A DNA stretch of 64,000 nucleotides from Pterobdella sp. o SKG-2022 (Eukaryota > Annelida > Clitellata > Hirudinida > Piscicolidae): assembly GCA_964035795.1 (NCBI GenBank), contig OZ038320.1:14370030-14434029 (forward strand), in the 5' to 3' direction. Position numbers and translations under genes: made by a program. Below the pieces are notes generated by a model that saw nothing but the letters and a program-made list of their open reading frames with translations, was not told the DNA's origin and did no database searches. Positions 46,801 to 63,060 of the stretch are shown piece by piece; position 1 is the stretch's first letter; the number at the start of each line of letters is the position of its first letter.

Positions 46801-49796
46801 TACTTTAAATAATTTGGTTGAACTTACAAAATCACCTTTACTGCAAGGTCCTGCTTTGCAGGCTGTCGTTGATTTGCTCGTAGCTATTCAAAAGCATACA
46901 AATGACACTTCTCATTTGGTAGCCTTTCTCATGAAGCCAGTGTACGAATCAACTGAACAATCAATAAATCATACTTCTATCTTGCATAAACAAGCATTCT
47001 CTTCATTAGCTAGGTGCATAGCATCAATTGTTTCTCAACAATACATAACTAAAGGAGCAGCATCCGTGGATGATCTTTTGAATGGCTTCATCACAGCCAT
47101 CAATGATCCTAACACACCTCCATCGGTCAAGCAATTAATAATTTTAAGTTTGGGAGAAATAGGATGTAAGGTAAGGCTAGACAAGAACCAACAAAAACTT
47201 CAGGAGGCTCTCATAAACTGCATCGCCTCTAATAACAACAACATCAAACAAGCATCGGCAGTGGCCATTGGTGGCATAGCTGTTGGAAACATGGATTTTA
47301 TGTTGCCCTTCATACTCAAAGAAATTGAATCTACTAAAAGACAATATCTTCTCTTACATTCTCTCAAGGAAGTGATCACATGCCAACATTCCACTAAGGA
47401 TAAGACTCTTCTTTCTCAGCAACTTGCTCCTTATATTTCACAAATATGGAAAATACTCATTAATAGTTGTGAATGCCAGGTAAAAATTTCAAAATTATAC
47501 TGCAAAAATACAGTATAAATAGTAAAATATTAATTGCTTAGATTAGAAAGGCAATTTTCGTAATTTCATTAGTTGAGAGCTAAACATAATTTTAACATTC
47601 ATCCACATTTTTATTGTTTTCTGCTTCCATTCACAACTACTGCATATAGGAAGAAGGCACACGAAATGTGGTAGCAGAATGTCTAGGCAAGTTGGCATTG
47701 CTTGACAGGACCACCCTCATTCCCCAATTAAGATCATGCCTTGTTCAAACATCTTCCCACACCAGGTTGCAACTCACAATATAAATTATTCAGCAAAAGC
47801 TGCCTTTGGCTGTGTCGATGTAAAAACCAAGTAGAGCTTGAGCAGAAGCTTTTGAATTCATTTAGAAAAAATATGAGCCATTGATATTCTAATTAGATTC
47901 ATTTCTTTGGTTTTAAGTTAATCCATTTTCACCATATTTAATTAGATTAAAATCTTAGCTCCATTAAAATATTTATCAATTATTGCGCCTCTGCAGCAAA
48001 CCTAGTTTGCAAACTGTGCACCTTAAAAATGAATTAATTATGTTTATTATTATTTTTTTGAAAGTAAAGTTTTTTCAAAAATGAACTTCAGGAGCACAGT
48101 TATAACGGCCATAAAGTTTGTGGTTACAGACCAGCCACAACCACAAGATGATTTATTAAAGAGCAGTGTTGGTGATTTTCTATCATGTCTGGTAGACCCG
48201 GATATCAAGGTGCGAAGAGTGGCTCTAGTAGCTTTCAACTCTATTGCTCACAACAAGCCATCCCTTGTAAGTGCAGTTTTAGTTGTTTCAGAATGCCTAG
48301 TTATTATAATTTTGATTTTTATATATTTTGCAGCGTTTTATTATAGAAATAAATATTGTTAATTACTGCTAATAGATAAAACTCTTTTGGAAGTCTTATA
48401 CTCTTCAAATGCACTTTGATTATGCAGATCAAAGACTTGTTGAAGGATATGTTACCTCAGTTATATTCAGAGACCAAAGTGAAGCCAAACCTCATCAGAG
48501 AAGTTGAAATGGGACCTTTCACCCACACTATTGATGATGGACTTGACATTAGAAAGGTGATAAGCATTGTGATCAACCCTTTGGATCTGAGGGCTCTACA
48601 TATATTGAAGTTTCATTCAACATTTTCAATTAAAAATAACTCAGAATCAATTTTCTTGTTTTTTTTTTCATAGAGCGAGAAAGGTTTTAAATACATTTAT
48701 TTTTCAAAAAAAAACTAAAATTTTCGACAAATTCAACTTTGTCATAATTTATTAATATATATAAATTATGACAAAGTTGAATTTGTCGAAAATTTTAGTT
48801 TTTTTTTGAAAAATAAATTTATTTAAAACCTTTCTCGCTCTATGAAAAAAAAACAAGAAAATTGAATAAAAAAGATACATAAGATGTCTAAAAAAAACTT
48901 GAAATCAATATAATTCGAAATATATATTTTTAAATTTGAAATGATTATAATAATAACACTGCAGGCTGCATTTGAGTGCATGTATACATTGTTGGATACA
49001 TGCTTAGATAAGTTAGACGTATTTGAATTTTTGTCACACGTGGAAGAAGGACTAAATGATCATTATGACATTAAAATGCTCACCTATCTTATGCTTACGA
49101 GGTTCCTGTTTCGTGCATTCTGATGAGATGCTAATAGATTATTTTTTCAATCAATTGATAATAATAACGTACTATTGCCAACTCACTAGCATATAACTTT
49201 ATTTCAAATTCATATTAATTGGAATTAGATTATCATTTTTGTGTCCTGGGGCTGTGTTCCACCGATTAGACCGCATCATCGAACCTCTCAAAGCCACTTG
49301 CATGAGCAAGGTTTTTTTTAAATCTCGCTTTTTTCTTTCTATACATGTTGAAGCTTAAAATAACATCATTTTTAAATTTTTGTTCAGGTGCGTTCAACTT
49401 CCGTAAAGCAAGAGTTTGAGAAGCAAGAAGAACTCAAGCGGAGTGCTTTGAGGGCTGTTTTGTCTCTTTCTGCTATTCCTGATGCGGGTCTGCTTCAATT
49501 CTCACTAAAAAACTTTCTTCACTGGGAAACGTGTATATTGTGCCAATTACTTATAACCATCCAATTATTTCTTCATATTTTTCATAGATATATCTTCAAG
49601 CACTTTTTTCCCTACAAATACAGACAAATGTCCTAGTTTGGTGGACTTTTTGAACCAGATCAGGCAAAATCAAGAATTGGCTCCAATATTGGAAAACATT
49701 AAAGAATCGTTTTCAGGATCATCATCAGCTTCTTGGATTCCTTCAAGCCATTCTTCAAGTAAAGGCGCCCAATCTTGTCTTATGGATCTTAGTTAA
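43841..49796 (+). CDS. CAND1: CAND1, cullin-associated NEDD8-dissociated protein 1 (complete)
   Basis: Thirteen exons: 43841-44560, 44616-45070, 45171-45332, 45729-45861, 45940-46140, 46223-47479, 47650-47765, 48092-48266, 48428-48556, 48965-49101, 49229-49310, 49388-49487, 49624-49796. All phases fit and total 3840 bases, 1279 codons (human about 1230). The start [15 protein letters not shown] matches the family N-terminus. HEAT repeats run throughout; landmarks are [28 protein letters not shown], the acidic loop [75 protein letters not shown] and [15 protein letters not shown]. Family role: binds un-neddylated cullin-RBX cores and exchanges substrate receptors. Introns are short; two hold repeat insertions. 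Confidence 0.97.
47984..48060 (+). mobile_element. Orphan CR1-like 3' tail in CAND1 intron 7
   Basis: GCGCCTCTGCAGCAAACCTA and GTTTGCAAACTGTGC match the 3' end of the CR1-like element at 8331-8374 (there on the - strand) almost exactly, followed by a TTATTATTATTTTTTT tail. It is a severely 5'-truncated insertion in the sense orientation, ending some 30 bases before the exon at 48092. Confidence 0.85.
48647..48895. repeat. ~105-bp-arm hairpin element in CAND1 intron 9
   Basis: Arms 48647-48752 and about 48760-48865 are nearly perfect reverse complements including AGAGCGAGAAAGGTTTTAAA and AAAATTTTCGACAAATTCAA, meeting at TTATTAATATATATAAATTA. Immediately after the right arm stands AGATACATAAGATGTCT, the outer module shared with the copies at 36.9 and 53.4 kb. 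Confidence 0.93.
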
Positions 49797-51806
49797 AGCT
49801 ATCAAATTTCAATTAGAATTTTTATTTTATGGATTCATAGTCCCATGGTTGAAAAGCCAGTTTTATAGATAAATGGATAAATTAATATAAAGAACTGACT
49901 TCATTTAAGGATTATAAACTAATTTTTGTCATATTTAAAAATTCTTTTTTGTTTTTGTGTTATTTTAAAAACGAGAGTATTCAAAAAAATTTATTTTCTT
50001 TTTTCATTTATTTCGTTTACCGAGTCATAAAATAAAATTTTCATTAGAATATTTTTAAACTTAAATATAACTTGTAGTTTCTGTTATTTTTTGGAAATTT
50101 TGAGTGCGTGAAGAATTTCCCAATTTATCCACGTTGCGCATGTCTCATTATTACCTCATGGTCATTAGATTAAATTGCTTAATGGTAGACAATATTTACG
50201 AAAAGAAGCCATGTCTAAAATAAAGAACTATTATGTTTTTATCATTGTGCGCTTAAGGGATTAGGTTAACGAGATTAGGAATGAAGAGGCGAGTTATCTC
50301 TTGATCATTATGTGTGTTAGTGGACGAGCCTTATTTAAACCACCACAATTTTACGCTCATTCGCTAAGATATAGTTTTGAACAGTTTAACCTAAATTTAA
50401 TGCAACTCATTGGTGCTGAAAAACACAGAATTCCTAATAAAACGTAAGAGGCTACATAATTTAGAGAGTTGATTCAAATTTAAAAAAAAGATAATAAAGC
50501 CTTCACAAACAAATTTTTTAATATTGAAACTAAAAAAAAGGTTAATTTTTAAAAATATGTGAGATAAAAACAGTATTTATTAATTTAAACCATGAAGCTT
50601 TTCGTATGTCTAACTTACATTATCAAGTGATCACAGACTATTCTACGCCATCTGAAAAAATAAATGAGAAAAAAACTAAAATGCTCGTTGAGATATATAA
50701 CTGAAAAAATAAATAACTAAATTTAAAATAGTAAGAATGATAGATACAATAGAATAGTATATAATATACTAATCTAGAATAATAGATAAAATAAAAGAAA
50801 AAAGTGATTGAATATAGCCCCTCATTGTCATTTATGCTATACAAATGATCGTCATAAAGAAGTTTGTAATTTCAAAAAATTAAAAGAATTTAAAAAAAAA
50901 AAAGTTGAAATTTTTTTTTGAAACCGCTTTTTCTTTATAAAAACTTGTGCACTTGTACTATGCAGCATGGCTTTGTGGGAGCAATGAAATGTGAGCAGAC
51001 CTAGAGCTGGTAATTGTCATTGAGTGGCAAGAGATTGCATCTTGTGCGTAAGTTACGTGTAAGAAAAAATAATATTTTTTTTGCAGAGAAGTTGAGTTTG
51101 TCAATGTATTTGTGGAGGAGCAATTCATTTTTTGAACAGAATAAAACATAGACTCTCAGCAAACCATTCTAGACTAAAACACTCATCTTTCATCGATCCA
51201 AACTGTTTCATTGCAGAGTTGATGATTTTTTTTTCAGAAAACCAACCTATTTGTATTTCTTTTGTCTCTTATTCAACTCATGTTGGTAATCCGACCCAAT
51301 TCGTACTTTTTAATGAAATAAAAAATTATTCAATGTGCAGTAATTTAATTTTTATATAATTACGTTTTATTAAACCATTTAGTCATTTAAACAAGTTCTT
51401 AAAAATGAGAAAAAATTTTAGTTTTTTTAATTAAAGTAAATTTTTACTGAAAATTTTTCATTTAAATTATCAATTTTTTTCAAACGTAATGGATTTATGA
51501 AATAATTTATAATGCAATAGAAATATGTTGGTTAGGAGTTCCAACTAAAGGTTATCGAGTCTTGAACTTCTGCCTGCAATATTCTGGTAATTTTTTGAAA
51601 AATATCTTTTATTTTATATAATTTTTTTTAGTATTTATAATATTTTGTTCTAACATTTGAGATATCAGTTGTCACTTGTTAGTTTTAATCAACTGACTAC
51701 TTATATATGCACGATTACAATTGTAATTAATATTCTGGCATTATTGAAAAGTTCATTAATATATTTTAAAAAATAAAAACTTTTCATTGTTTTTAGACAA
51801 GTCAGT
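49797..51806. other. CAND1-PCCB intergenic region
   Basis: CAND1 3' UTR followed by PCCB 5' flank. It contains GAAGCTTTTCGTATG and CTTACATTATCAAGTGA (50592-50632), the core seen in the inverted-repeat elements at 1.5 and 4.6 kb, here without matching arms. No other gene recognised. Confidence 0.5.
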
Positions 51807-56470
<4,664 letters not shown>

Positions 56471-56999
56471 AGCATTTGTGCATCGTTTTGTTAAATTAGT
56501 TAATTTTTTCAAATTTTTGTCATGTCAGGATTTTTGAGTTTCAAAATTTCATCAAATTTTTCTCATGTTCTTCTTTATTAAGTTTAATGAGATTGTAGAA
56601 TATTTTTGATAGAGTTATCATGATTTAAACTGCTTTCTAAGAGTTAATTTCTCATTATTCCAAGTGCTCCAAATCATTTTATTCTTTTACTAATAAACAT
56701 TCTTTTAAGTTTCAACTTCCAGCTTAAATATTGTTTTATATATGAATTCTAATATGTAACAGGCGATGTGTTGTCAACATGTCGCCAACATTTACAGGCA
56801 ATATACATGTTTTGTTTCACTAAGAAAGGAAAATTTGTATGAATTTGATTAGTCAGAAGTGAAAGGTCTAATAATTTTTTTTTGAACAAAAGGTTGTAAT
56901 TTTTGGAAATCACCGCCCTTTATGTCGTTTTTCCCATTTTTTGAAAGGGTTTTGAGATAAAAGAAATCGTATTTTTTTCGACAATATTATTACCTTCTA
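56471..56999. other. PCCB 3' flank
   Basis: The PCCB 3' UTR lies here; AATAAA is seen within CTAATAAACATTC (about 56691). No further gene recognised. Confidence 0.45.
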
Positions 57000-57480
57000 T
57001 ATTATCCACTTTTTCATATTCTCTCTAAAACTCTTTCCAGCTTCACGTTGTTTAACCAACTTTTCAACATATATTATATATTATGCGTTATCTCTCGGCT
57101 TCCTTTATATATGGCACGGCGATCTCAACCTGTGGCTTCCAAGCTTCACTTGCTCCAATAAAACAAATATTTAAAGCAAGGAATAATGTCGCTACCTGAT
57201 GTACTTTATGCCAAGCAGTCGTTTGAATATCTTGTTTCGCTTTTCACTAACGCTTCCACCAATTTTTGCGTTAAGATCCATGTCTCAATCCCATATCTTA
57301 GAAAATATCTGGTCTGTATTTCAATAAAATTATATTGTCTGTAAATAGATTTGAGAAATTTCTCCAACTCAATCATGCCGCCTTACCTCATACTTCCTTC
57401 AACGCCAATTCTTCAATCAAAATAATTTTCTAATATATTGATACATTTGATCTTTTTTCTCACATCAATATCTTCTAGTT
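57000..57480 (-). mobile_element. Possible decayed LINE fragment
   Basis: The - strand reads, through stops, IELEKFLKSIYRQYNFIEIQ, RYFLRYGIETWILTQKLVEA, a distant echo of the YGSETWTL segment of RTE-type polymerases. Too degraded to assign firmly. Confidence 0.35.
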
Positions 57481-57839
57481 TAAATTTTTTTAAAAATTGA
57501 TGCATCTGACCCAAGCAGCATTAGTTCGTTCTTCTCCTTATTTGGCAGAGTTACTGCTCACCTCTTCTTGAATGATTTCGTTTCTGTAGACAATGCCATA
57601 CAGAAAGAAGGAAGCATGGTATGATCAGTCGTGAAGAAGAAGCAAGTTTTCATGGAAAAAAAAAAAATTTGATAGGCGACAATGCTGAGACGCAAGATGC
57701 ACTCCTTGAAAAACAAGAGTTGAGCCTGAATAAAGACTTTGAAAAAGAGGGGAATGCTGTCAATTTTGAATGCAGTGTTATGTGTAATGCGGCTAAATAT
57801 AAACAGGATGGCATTCATCCAGGATGAATTAAAAGAGAA

Positions 57840-58045
57840 GGGCGTAAGCAATGCTGGAAGTGAGACTTTCTTGGTATGTAACTTGGGTAATTACATTAGT
57901 ACAATGTTTCCATAATCAATGCGACTCAATATCAAGGCTGATACAAGTGTTTTGAGTGACTTTTGGTTCAGGTAGTTTTTAATGCTTCTAATCTTCCTCA
58001 ATGACGCAATTGAAATTTGCAGTAACTGATTAAAGTGAGTCTTCA
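57840..58045 (-). mobile_element. CR1/L2-like RT C-terminal fragment
   Basis: The - strand reads SLRKIRSIKNYLNQKSLKTL, VSALILSRIDYGNIVLM and LPKLHTKKV. This equals the IRQARKFLPFDTAVALI and LSRIDYCNSLLCRLPN segment of the CR1-like elements, but is clearly another subfamily. Confidence 0.65.
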
Positions 58046-58047
58046 TG

Positions 58048-58048
<1 letters not shown>

Positions 58049-58121
<73 letters not shown>

Positions 58122-58162
58122 TTTATTTATATTTATATATATATATATATATAGAGAGAGAG
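58049..58162. repeat. Long (TA)n tract with (GA)n end
   Basis: TA dinucleotides interrupted once by TTCATTTATTTATATTTA, ending in AGAGAGAGA. Confidence 0.95.
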
Positions 58163-58335
58163 ATTTTAGACATATATTTTTTCGAAAAACTAAAATTTTC
58201 GAAAAATTCAACTTTGTCATAATTCATTAGTGTCAAAGTTAATTTTGTCGAAAATTTTAATTTTTATGAAAAAATATATGTATCTAAAATCTTCCTTATT
58301 TTACGGTAAAAATCAAGAAAATAGGTGTCTCTAAA
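58160..58335. repeat. Hairpin-family copy
   Basis: Left arm AGATTTTAGACATATATTTT and CTAAAATTTTCGAAAAATTC pairs with GTCGAAAATTTTAATTTT and ATATATGTATCTAAAATCT; the tip is around CATTAGTGTCAAAG. An AGGTGTCTCTAAAAAAT outer module follows. Confidence 0.85.
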
Positions 58336-58399
58336 AAATATTTTTTGAATTTTTTTGGATTTGTGGGCTAATTTTTTACCATCTGCAAGTTAGGAAAAC

Positions 58400-59500
58400 T
58401 GATGATTGGTTCCACCTCTCTCCCAACGACAAGAGAGTGCTACTGCAAACGCACTGTCCCAAACGCCTCAAGAGATGCCTGAAAAAACACTACCACTCCC
58501 ATTTTATCTTCCCTTAATCTCACACCAGTGGACGCGGAACATGTACATATTTCTAATATTCCGTGGCCACTACCCCCTCAGCCACCTATCCACTTCACCC
58601 ACATTCCAAAGTCCGCATCCCCTGCCCAACAACTTGTTTCTGCAGAGAAAACAATTGCGGCTGAGAGCAGAACTGACCTACAGATCTTTACTGATGGATC
58701 CACCTTCAAAGATACAGAGAATGGAGAAGCCGGAAAAGGTCGTCTTTAGAGGAAACACACTGATTCACTCTTGGCACTTGCTTACTGGAACCTTTAGCAG
58801 CTCTTTTCAGGTCGAGAAGACTGCCCTGATTGCTGCCATCTTTTGGCTTAAACAGAATGACGACTGGTTCTTAGCCTCCATCATCACAGACTGCAAGTAA
58901 TTTCTACAAGCCCTCTTTAACCCCAATGTCACAGACCCATCCCTCTTGTCCCTCAAAATTTTAATTGCGACCTTCTATCCAACTAAAATCCTCTGGTTGA
59001 TCTGGGTCCCAGGCCACTGCAACCTCCCCGGCAACGACCAGACCAAACTAGGCTCTGCCCTCCGTAACCTACCACCCCGCTGGATCCACAAGCCCGGCTT
59101 GCCATTATTCGCAAAAACTGTAAACTCCCTCTTCCCCCCCTCCATCTACTCACCCCCACCTCATTTCTCTCACCGTTTCCCACCCCAACCCGAAAGAAGA
59201 GTCTCAACTGTCAAAGAAAGACCTCGTCGATCCTATCCGATTCCGGTCTGATCATCATCCCGCCTTCCGAAGATGGCAACATTTGACGGGAAAAAGTGAA
59301 GATGATCGGTGCCGTCTCTGCGGAGAAGAACAAGAATCGCTCGAGCATCTATGGCTGCATTGCCTTGCATTCCAGTCTGCCCGTTACCACCGCCAGTTGG
59401 GTATCTCTTTCGGAGAACTAAGAAGTTTCCCACAAGCAAGTCTAGTGCGTCTGAAGACCATCCTCAGGTGCCTTGAGTGACAAACAAGAACAACAATAAC
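58400..59500 (+). mobile_element. RNase-H-bearing LINE 3' half
   Basis: Reading through frameshifts: LQIFTDGSTFKDTENGEAG (first catalytic Asp of RNase H), HSWHLLTGTFSSSFQVEKTA (the Glu), LASIITDCK (second Asp) and LIWVPGHCNLPGND (final His/Asp), followed by the cysteine/histidine end DRCRLCGEEQESLEHLWLHC, ALQ-type AFQSARYHRQLG and a closing RCLE with a stop at 59478-59480. A CAA-rich tail (ACAAACAAGAACAACAATAA) follows. The layout suits the Jockey/R1/I group of LINEs. Same family as 42715-43281. Confidence 0.85.
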
Positions 59501-59768
59501 CATCAGCAAATTGCCTAGAAAAAATTTGTTTTGGGATCCGTTCGTTGGCCAATCTTATTAAGTGTCTGTTCCATGTGAGATGTTGCTTGAAAATTAGAAC
59601 TTCGATGCTACCGATATTTGCCATCTCAAGTATTTCGGTGTGGCTGATGTGCATTTGCCATTTTATGCCCAAATTCTTACGCAGACAGTGTTGGTGAAAA
59701 CGCTCAAGTTTTTTCAGGTGCCTGGTATAGGTGGTCCAAGTTTCACTAGCATAAAGGATAATAATAAT
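59500..59768 (-). mobile_element. RTE-like LINE, downstream half split by CR1 insertion
   Basis: The - strand reads LYASETWTTYTRHLKKLERF, HQHCLRKNLGIKWQMHISHT, EILEMANIGSIEVLI, RLANERIPKQIFSRQFADG. The upstream half lies at 62855-63060 and ends in VKVYNTCVLTALL. In the uninterrupted relative at 7400-7640 these two words are directly adjacent. Confidence 0.8.
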
Positions 59769-62700
59769 AATAACTATTTATATAGCGCCAAGGCAAGCAA
59801 CTGAGACACCTCCATGTCAAGTATTTGTTGAAAGATAGTCTAAAGAGGTAAGTTTTGAGATGAGACTTGAAGGTGGCTAATGATGGTGAGTTTCTAATAT
59901 AGGGTGGTAGAAAGTTCCAGACAGCAGGAAACGCATGTCTGAAACCTCGTTCGGATATTTTATTAGTGGTACTATTTTATATGAGGAGTGTGGCAGATGA
60001 TGATCGAAGCAATCTCGGGTTGGGTCTGTTCTGGATGAGGTTGGATAAATATCCTGGAATGGATGTGGTATAAGTTTTATAAGTTATTAATGCTATTTTA
60101 AAAATTATTCTTTTGTAAACTGGAAGCCAATGAAGTTGGGAGAGGTAATTTTTAGATGAGTGATGAAGGTAGTGATGCGGTGTGTTTATGTTCAATGATA
60201 TCCTGGCAGCTTTGTTCATTATTCGATGAAGTCGTTCTTGTTGATGTTCAGTAATATTGTATAGAAAAGAATTACAATAATCAAGTCTGCTGAGAACCAA
60301 ACAACGACCCAGTGTTGAAGCCATATCATTGGTGAGAAATTGACGTATGTGAGATAAAGCTCGAAGATGATGGTTACAAGAACGAATGACAGTTGTAATA
60401 TGGCAGTTGAATGATAATTTCTCATCAATATTGATTTCGAGGACTTTTAATTTTTTGATGATGTCGATTGAAGTGGAACCAAAATTGATAGATGAAAAAG
60501 ATGAAAATTTATTCAGTTGTTGTGGAGTGCCAATTTTTATGACTTCAGTTTTTGAGGTATTGAGTTGAAGTTTGTTCGGTAAAAACCATCTTTCAACCAT
60601 TTTGAAGCAGTCAGTGAGAGTGGAAATGGGGGTTTATTTTTATTAGGATTTGTATTTCATCTGCATATTGGTGATGTGTTAAGTTGAAATTATTGAAAAT
60701 GCTGGAAATGGGAGATATGCAAGTGGTGAAGAGGAGTGGTCCAAGAACGGATCCTTGTGGAACACCATGTTCAATGGTAACCGTAGAAGAACTATGAGTG
60801 CCAAGTTTTACAAACTGCTTTCTCTCGGTGAGATATGACTCTAACCATTTGAGTGCTAGACTTTCTATCCCAAACTCACGACTAAGACGCTCAAGTAAAA
60901 TTCTGTGATCGATGGTGTCAAATGCTGCAGATAAGTCTAGTAATGTTAGGATAGAAGCTTTTTTACTGTCGCAGCCTATGTAAACTTCATCGAGAACGTG
61001 AAGAAGTGCGGTTTCGGTTGAATGATTAGAGCGATAAACAGATTGGAAGCTTGGAAAGTTGTGATTGTTAGTGATGTGGGATCTAAGTTGTATTAGGATA
61101 GCTCTTTCGACTATTTTAGAAATTGTAGAAAAGTTTGATATTGTTCTAAAATGCTCTGGAACAGTGGGGTCAAGGTTGGGTTTTTTGAGAAGTGGGGTGA
61201 TTTGGGCCGTTTTGTAGATGCTCGAAAAATGTCCTTCTTGAAAAGACACGTTTATTAGTTTGGCTATTGCTTTAGAAAGTGGTTTGGTACAATGGTTGGA
61301 AACTTGGTGTGGAAAAGGGTCAAGTGGAGAGGTTCTTTTCCATGACTTTTTCATAATTTTCACGACATCAGATGGAGTGATTGCATCAAAGCAACTTATT
61401 ATAGAGTTTGAGTTTGATCTAAATGAATTATTTACACTTGTTAATTTATAATTATTCAAACGAGATTCTATATTATTATGGGCTATTTCAACTTTCTCAA
61501 GAAAGAAAGAGTTGAAAGATGGTACGATAGCAGCGCAGTCGTCATCATTACTGTGCTGGCGTTTTTGGCAATGGAGGAGGCTATTCAGTTTTTTGCATAA
61601 CATTTGTGGTTTTTTAGAGTTTTCTAACTCATTTTTGATGGATTCAATTCTAGCCTGCATAATCAAAGATCTTGCTTTGTTTTTAGCCTCATCATAGGCA
61701 GATTTTTCATCAATGTGCAAGGTCTTAAAATATATTTTTCTATCTTCCTCCTAAAACGCCTGGCTTTAATTGCTTTTTGTGACAGTTGATGTCGTTGAAA
61801 GGGTGACTGTCTGATTGTTTTTGTACGGATGGGAGCATAATTGTCAAGGAGGGTGACTACTGTGTTGTTGAGAAGAATGGCATACTCTTCACTGGAGGTG
61901 GTATTGTTATTGAAAAGAGGAAATTTTTAGAGGTCATTATTAAATAGTTCCCAGTGTATTTTATTTATATTTCTATAATTTATGGTTGTTTGTATAGGTT
62001 TGAGTTTAGAAAAAGAGAGAGATGAAGTGATGAGATGATGGTCAGAAAAACAGGTTGTTGTAACAGATATTGTTTGCTCTATCTTTTAGTGTTTTTTTGA
62101 AATGAGAAGGTCAAGTATATGACCTTTTTCATGTGTTGAGATTTTTCTGTGACAGCCTTTCATCAATGCTCAGCTTGTGAAAAAAATCAGATGCATTAAA
62201 ATCACCACAGATGATAATGTTGGTATATTCTTTCATCTGGATGTCAATGAGTTGGCTGAAATCTTCAATAAAAGTGTTTAATGAAGAACTAGGTGGTCTG
62301 TATATTATTAGGATGTGGAGTGGTTTTATGGTGTTGGATAGCTTCATAATCAAGTATTCTATTGAAGATGTTGAATAGGACTTAACCTTGATGCACTTGT
62401 AATTATTTTAATGTATAAAAGTAATCCCTCCACCTCTTTTATCTTCATAGCTAACTCTATGCTGATGAATGGCAAAGAATCCTTGAGGTGCTATGTCTGC
62501 TTTGATTGCTACTGGTACATCCGATTTCATTCATGTTTCAGTGAGGGCAAACATGTCAAGACATCTATCATTGATAGTCCTTTGAATCAAAGCAGCTTTA
62601 TGTACTGCCGATCTGGTGTTGAGCACTCCAAACTTGATTGGCTTGATCTTGTTATGTTTGTTTGAACCAGGTCTCCAGATTTTATTTCTGAAAAGTTGGT

Positions 62701-62850
62701 CTCTGACTGACTTTTTTATACAAATATTTTTAATATGAAACTGTAACTAATAAAAACAGAAAAACTAAAATCTTTGAAAAAATTTCGACAATTTTCAACA
62801 AAATTCGACACGAGTTATCAACACGATATGCACAGCATAAACATGAGCGA
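59769..62850 (-). mobile_element. Second CR1/L2-like LINE
   Basis: On the - strand from 5': endonuclease words IKFGVLNTRSAVHKA, ALTET, KRGGGITF (62430-62670), LIIYRPPSSSLN and CGDFNASDFF (62190-62310); the RT frame 61720-60611 with FRTISNFSTISKIVERAI, LDLSAAFDTIDHRILLERL, GVPQGSVLGPLLF and HHQYADEIQ; frame 60600-59977 with LVLSRLDYCNSFLYNI and LSQLHWLPVYKRI; and the end FPAVWNFLPPYIRNSPSLAT, FKSHLKTYLF. The 3' tail is (ATT)n at 59759-59775. The polymerase box reads YADE instead of YADD. Several frameshifts make it inactive. Confidence 0.87.
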
Positions 62851-62854
62851 TAAT

Positions 62855-63060
62855 GAAAGAAGGGCAGTTAGAACACACGTATTATAAACTTTGACCTTCG
62901 TTGTTTCAGAAATACCATAGCGACTCCAAAGACGCTTATATAATTTGCCAAATGCGTAGCTGGCTTTACCTGTCCTTGAACACACTTCAGCATCAAGGGA
63001 GTTACTGCAATTGTGAGTACTGCCCAGATAAACAAACTTTGGAACGACTGGAAGTTTTTT
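62855..63060 (-). mobile_element. RTE-like LINE, upstream half split by CR1 insertion
   Basis: The - strand reads FVYLGSTHNCSNSLDAEV, CSRTGKASYAFGKLYKRLWS, RYGISETTKVKVYNTCVL and TALL, then breaks off at the CR1-like insertion. Its continuation is at 59768-59500. Confidence 0.8.
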
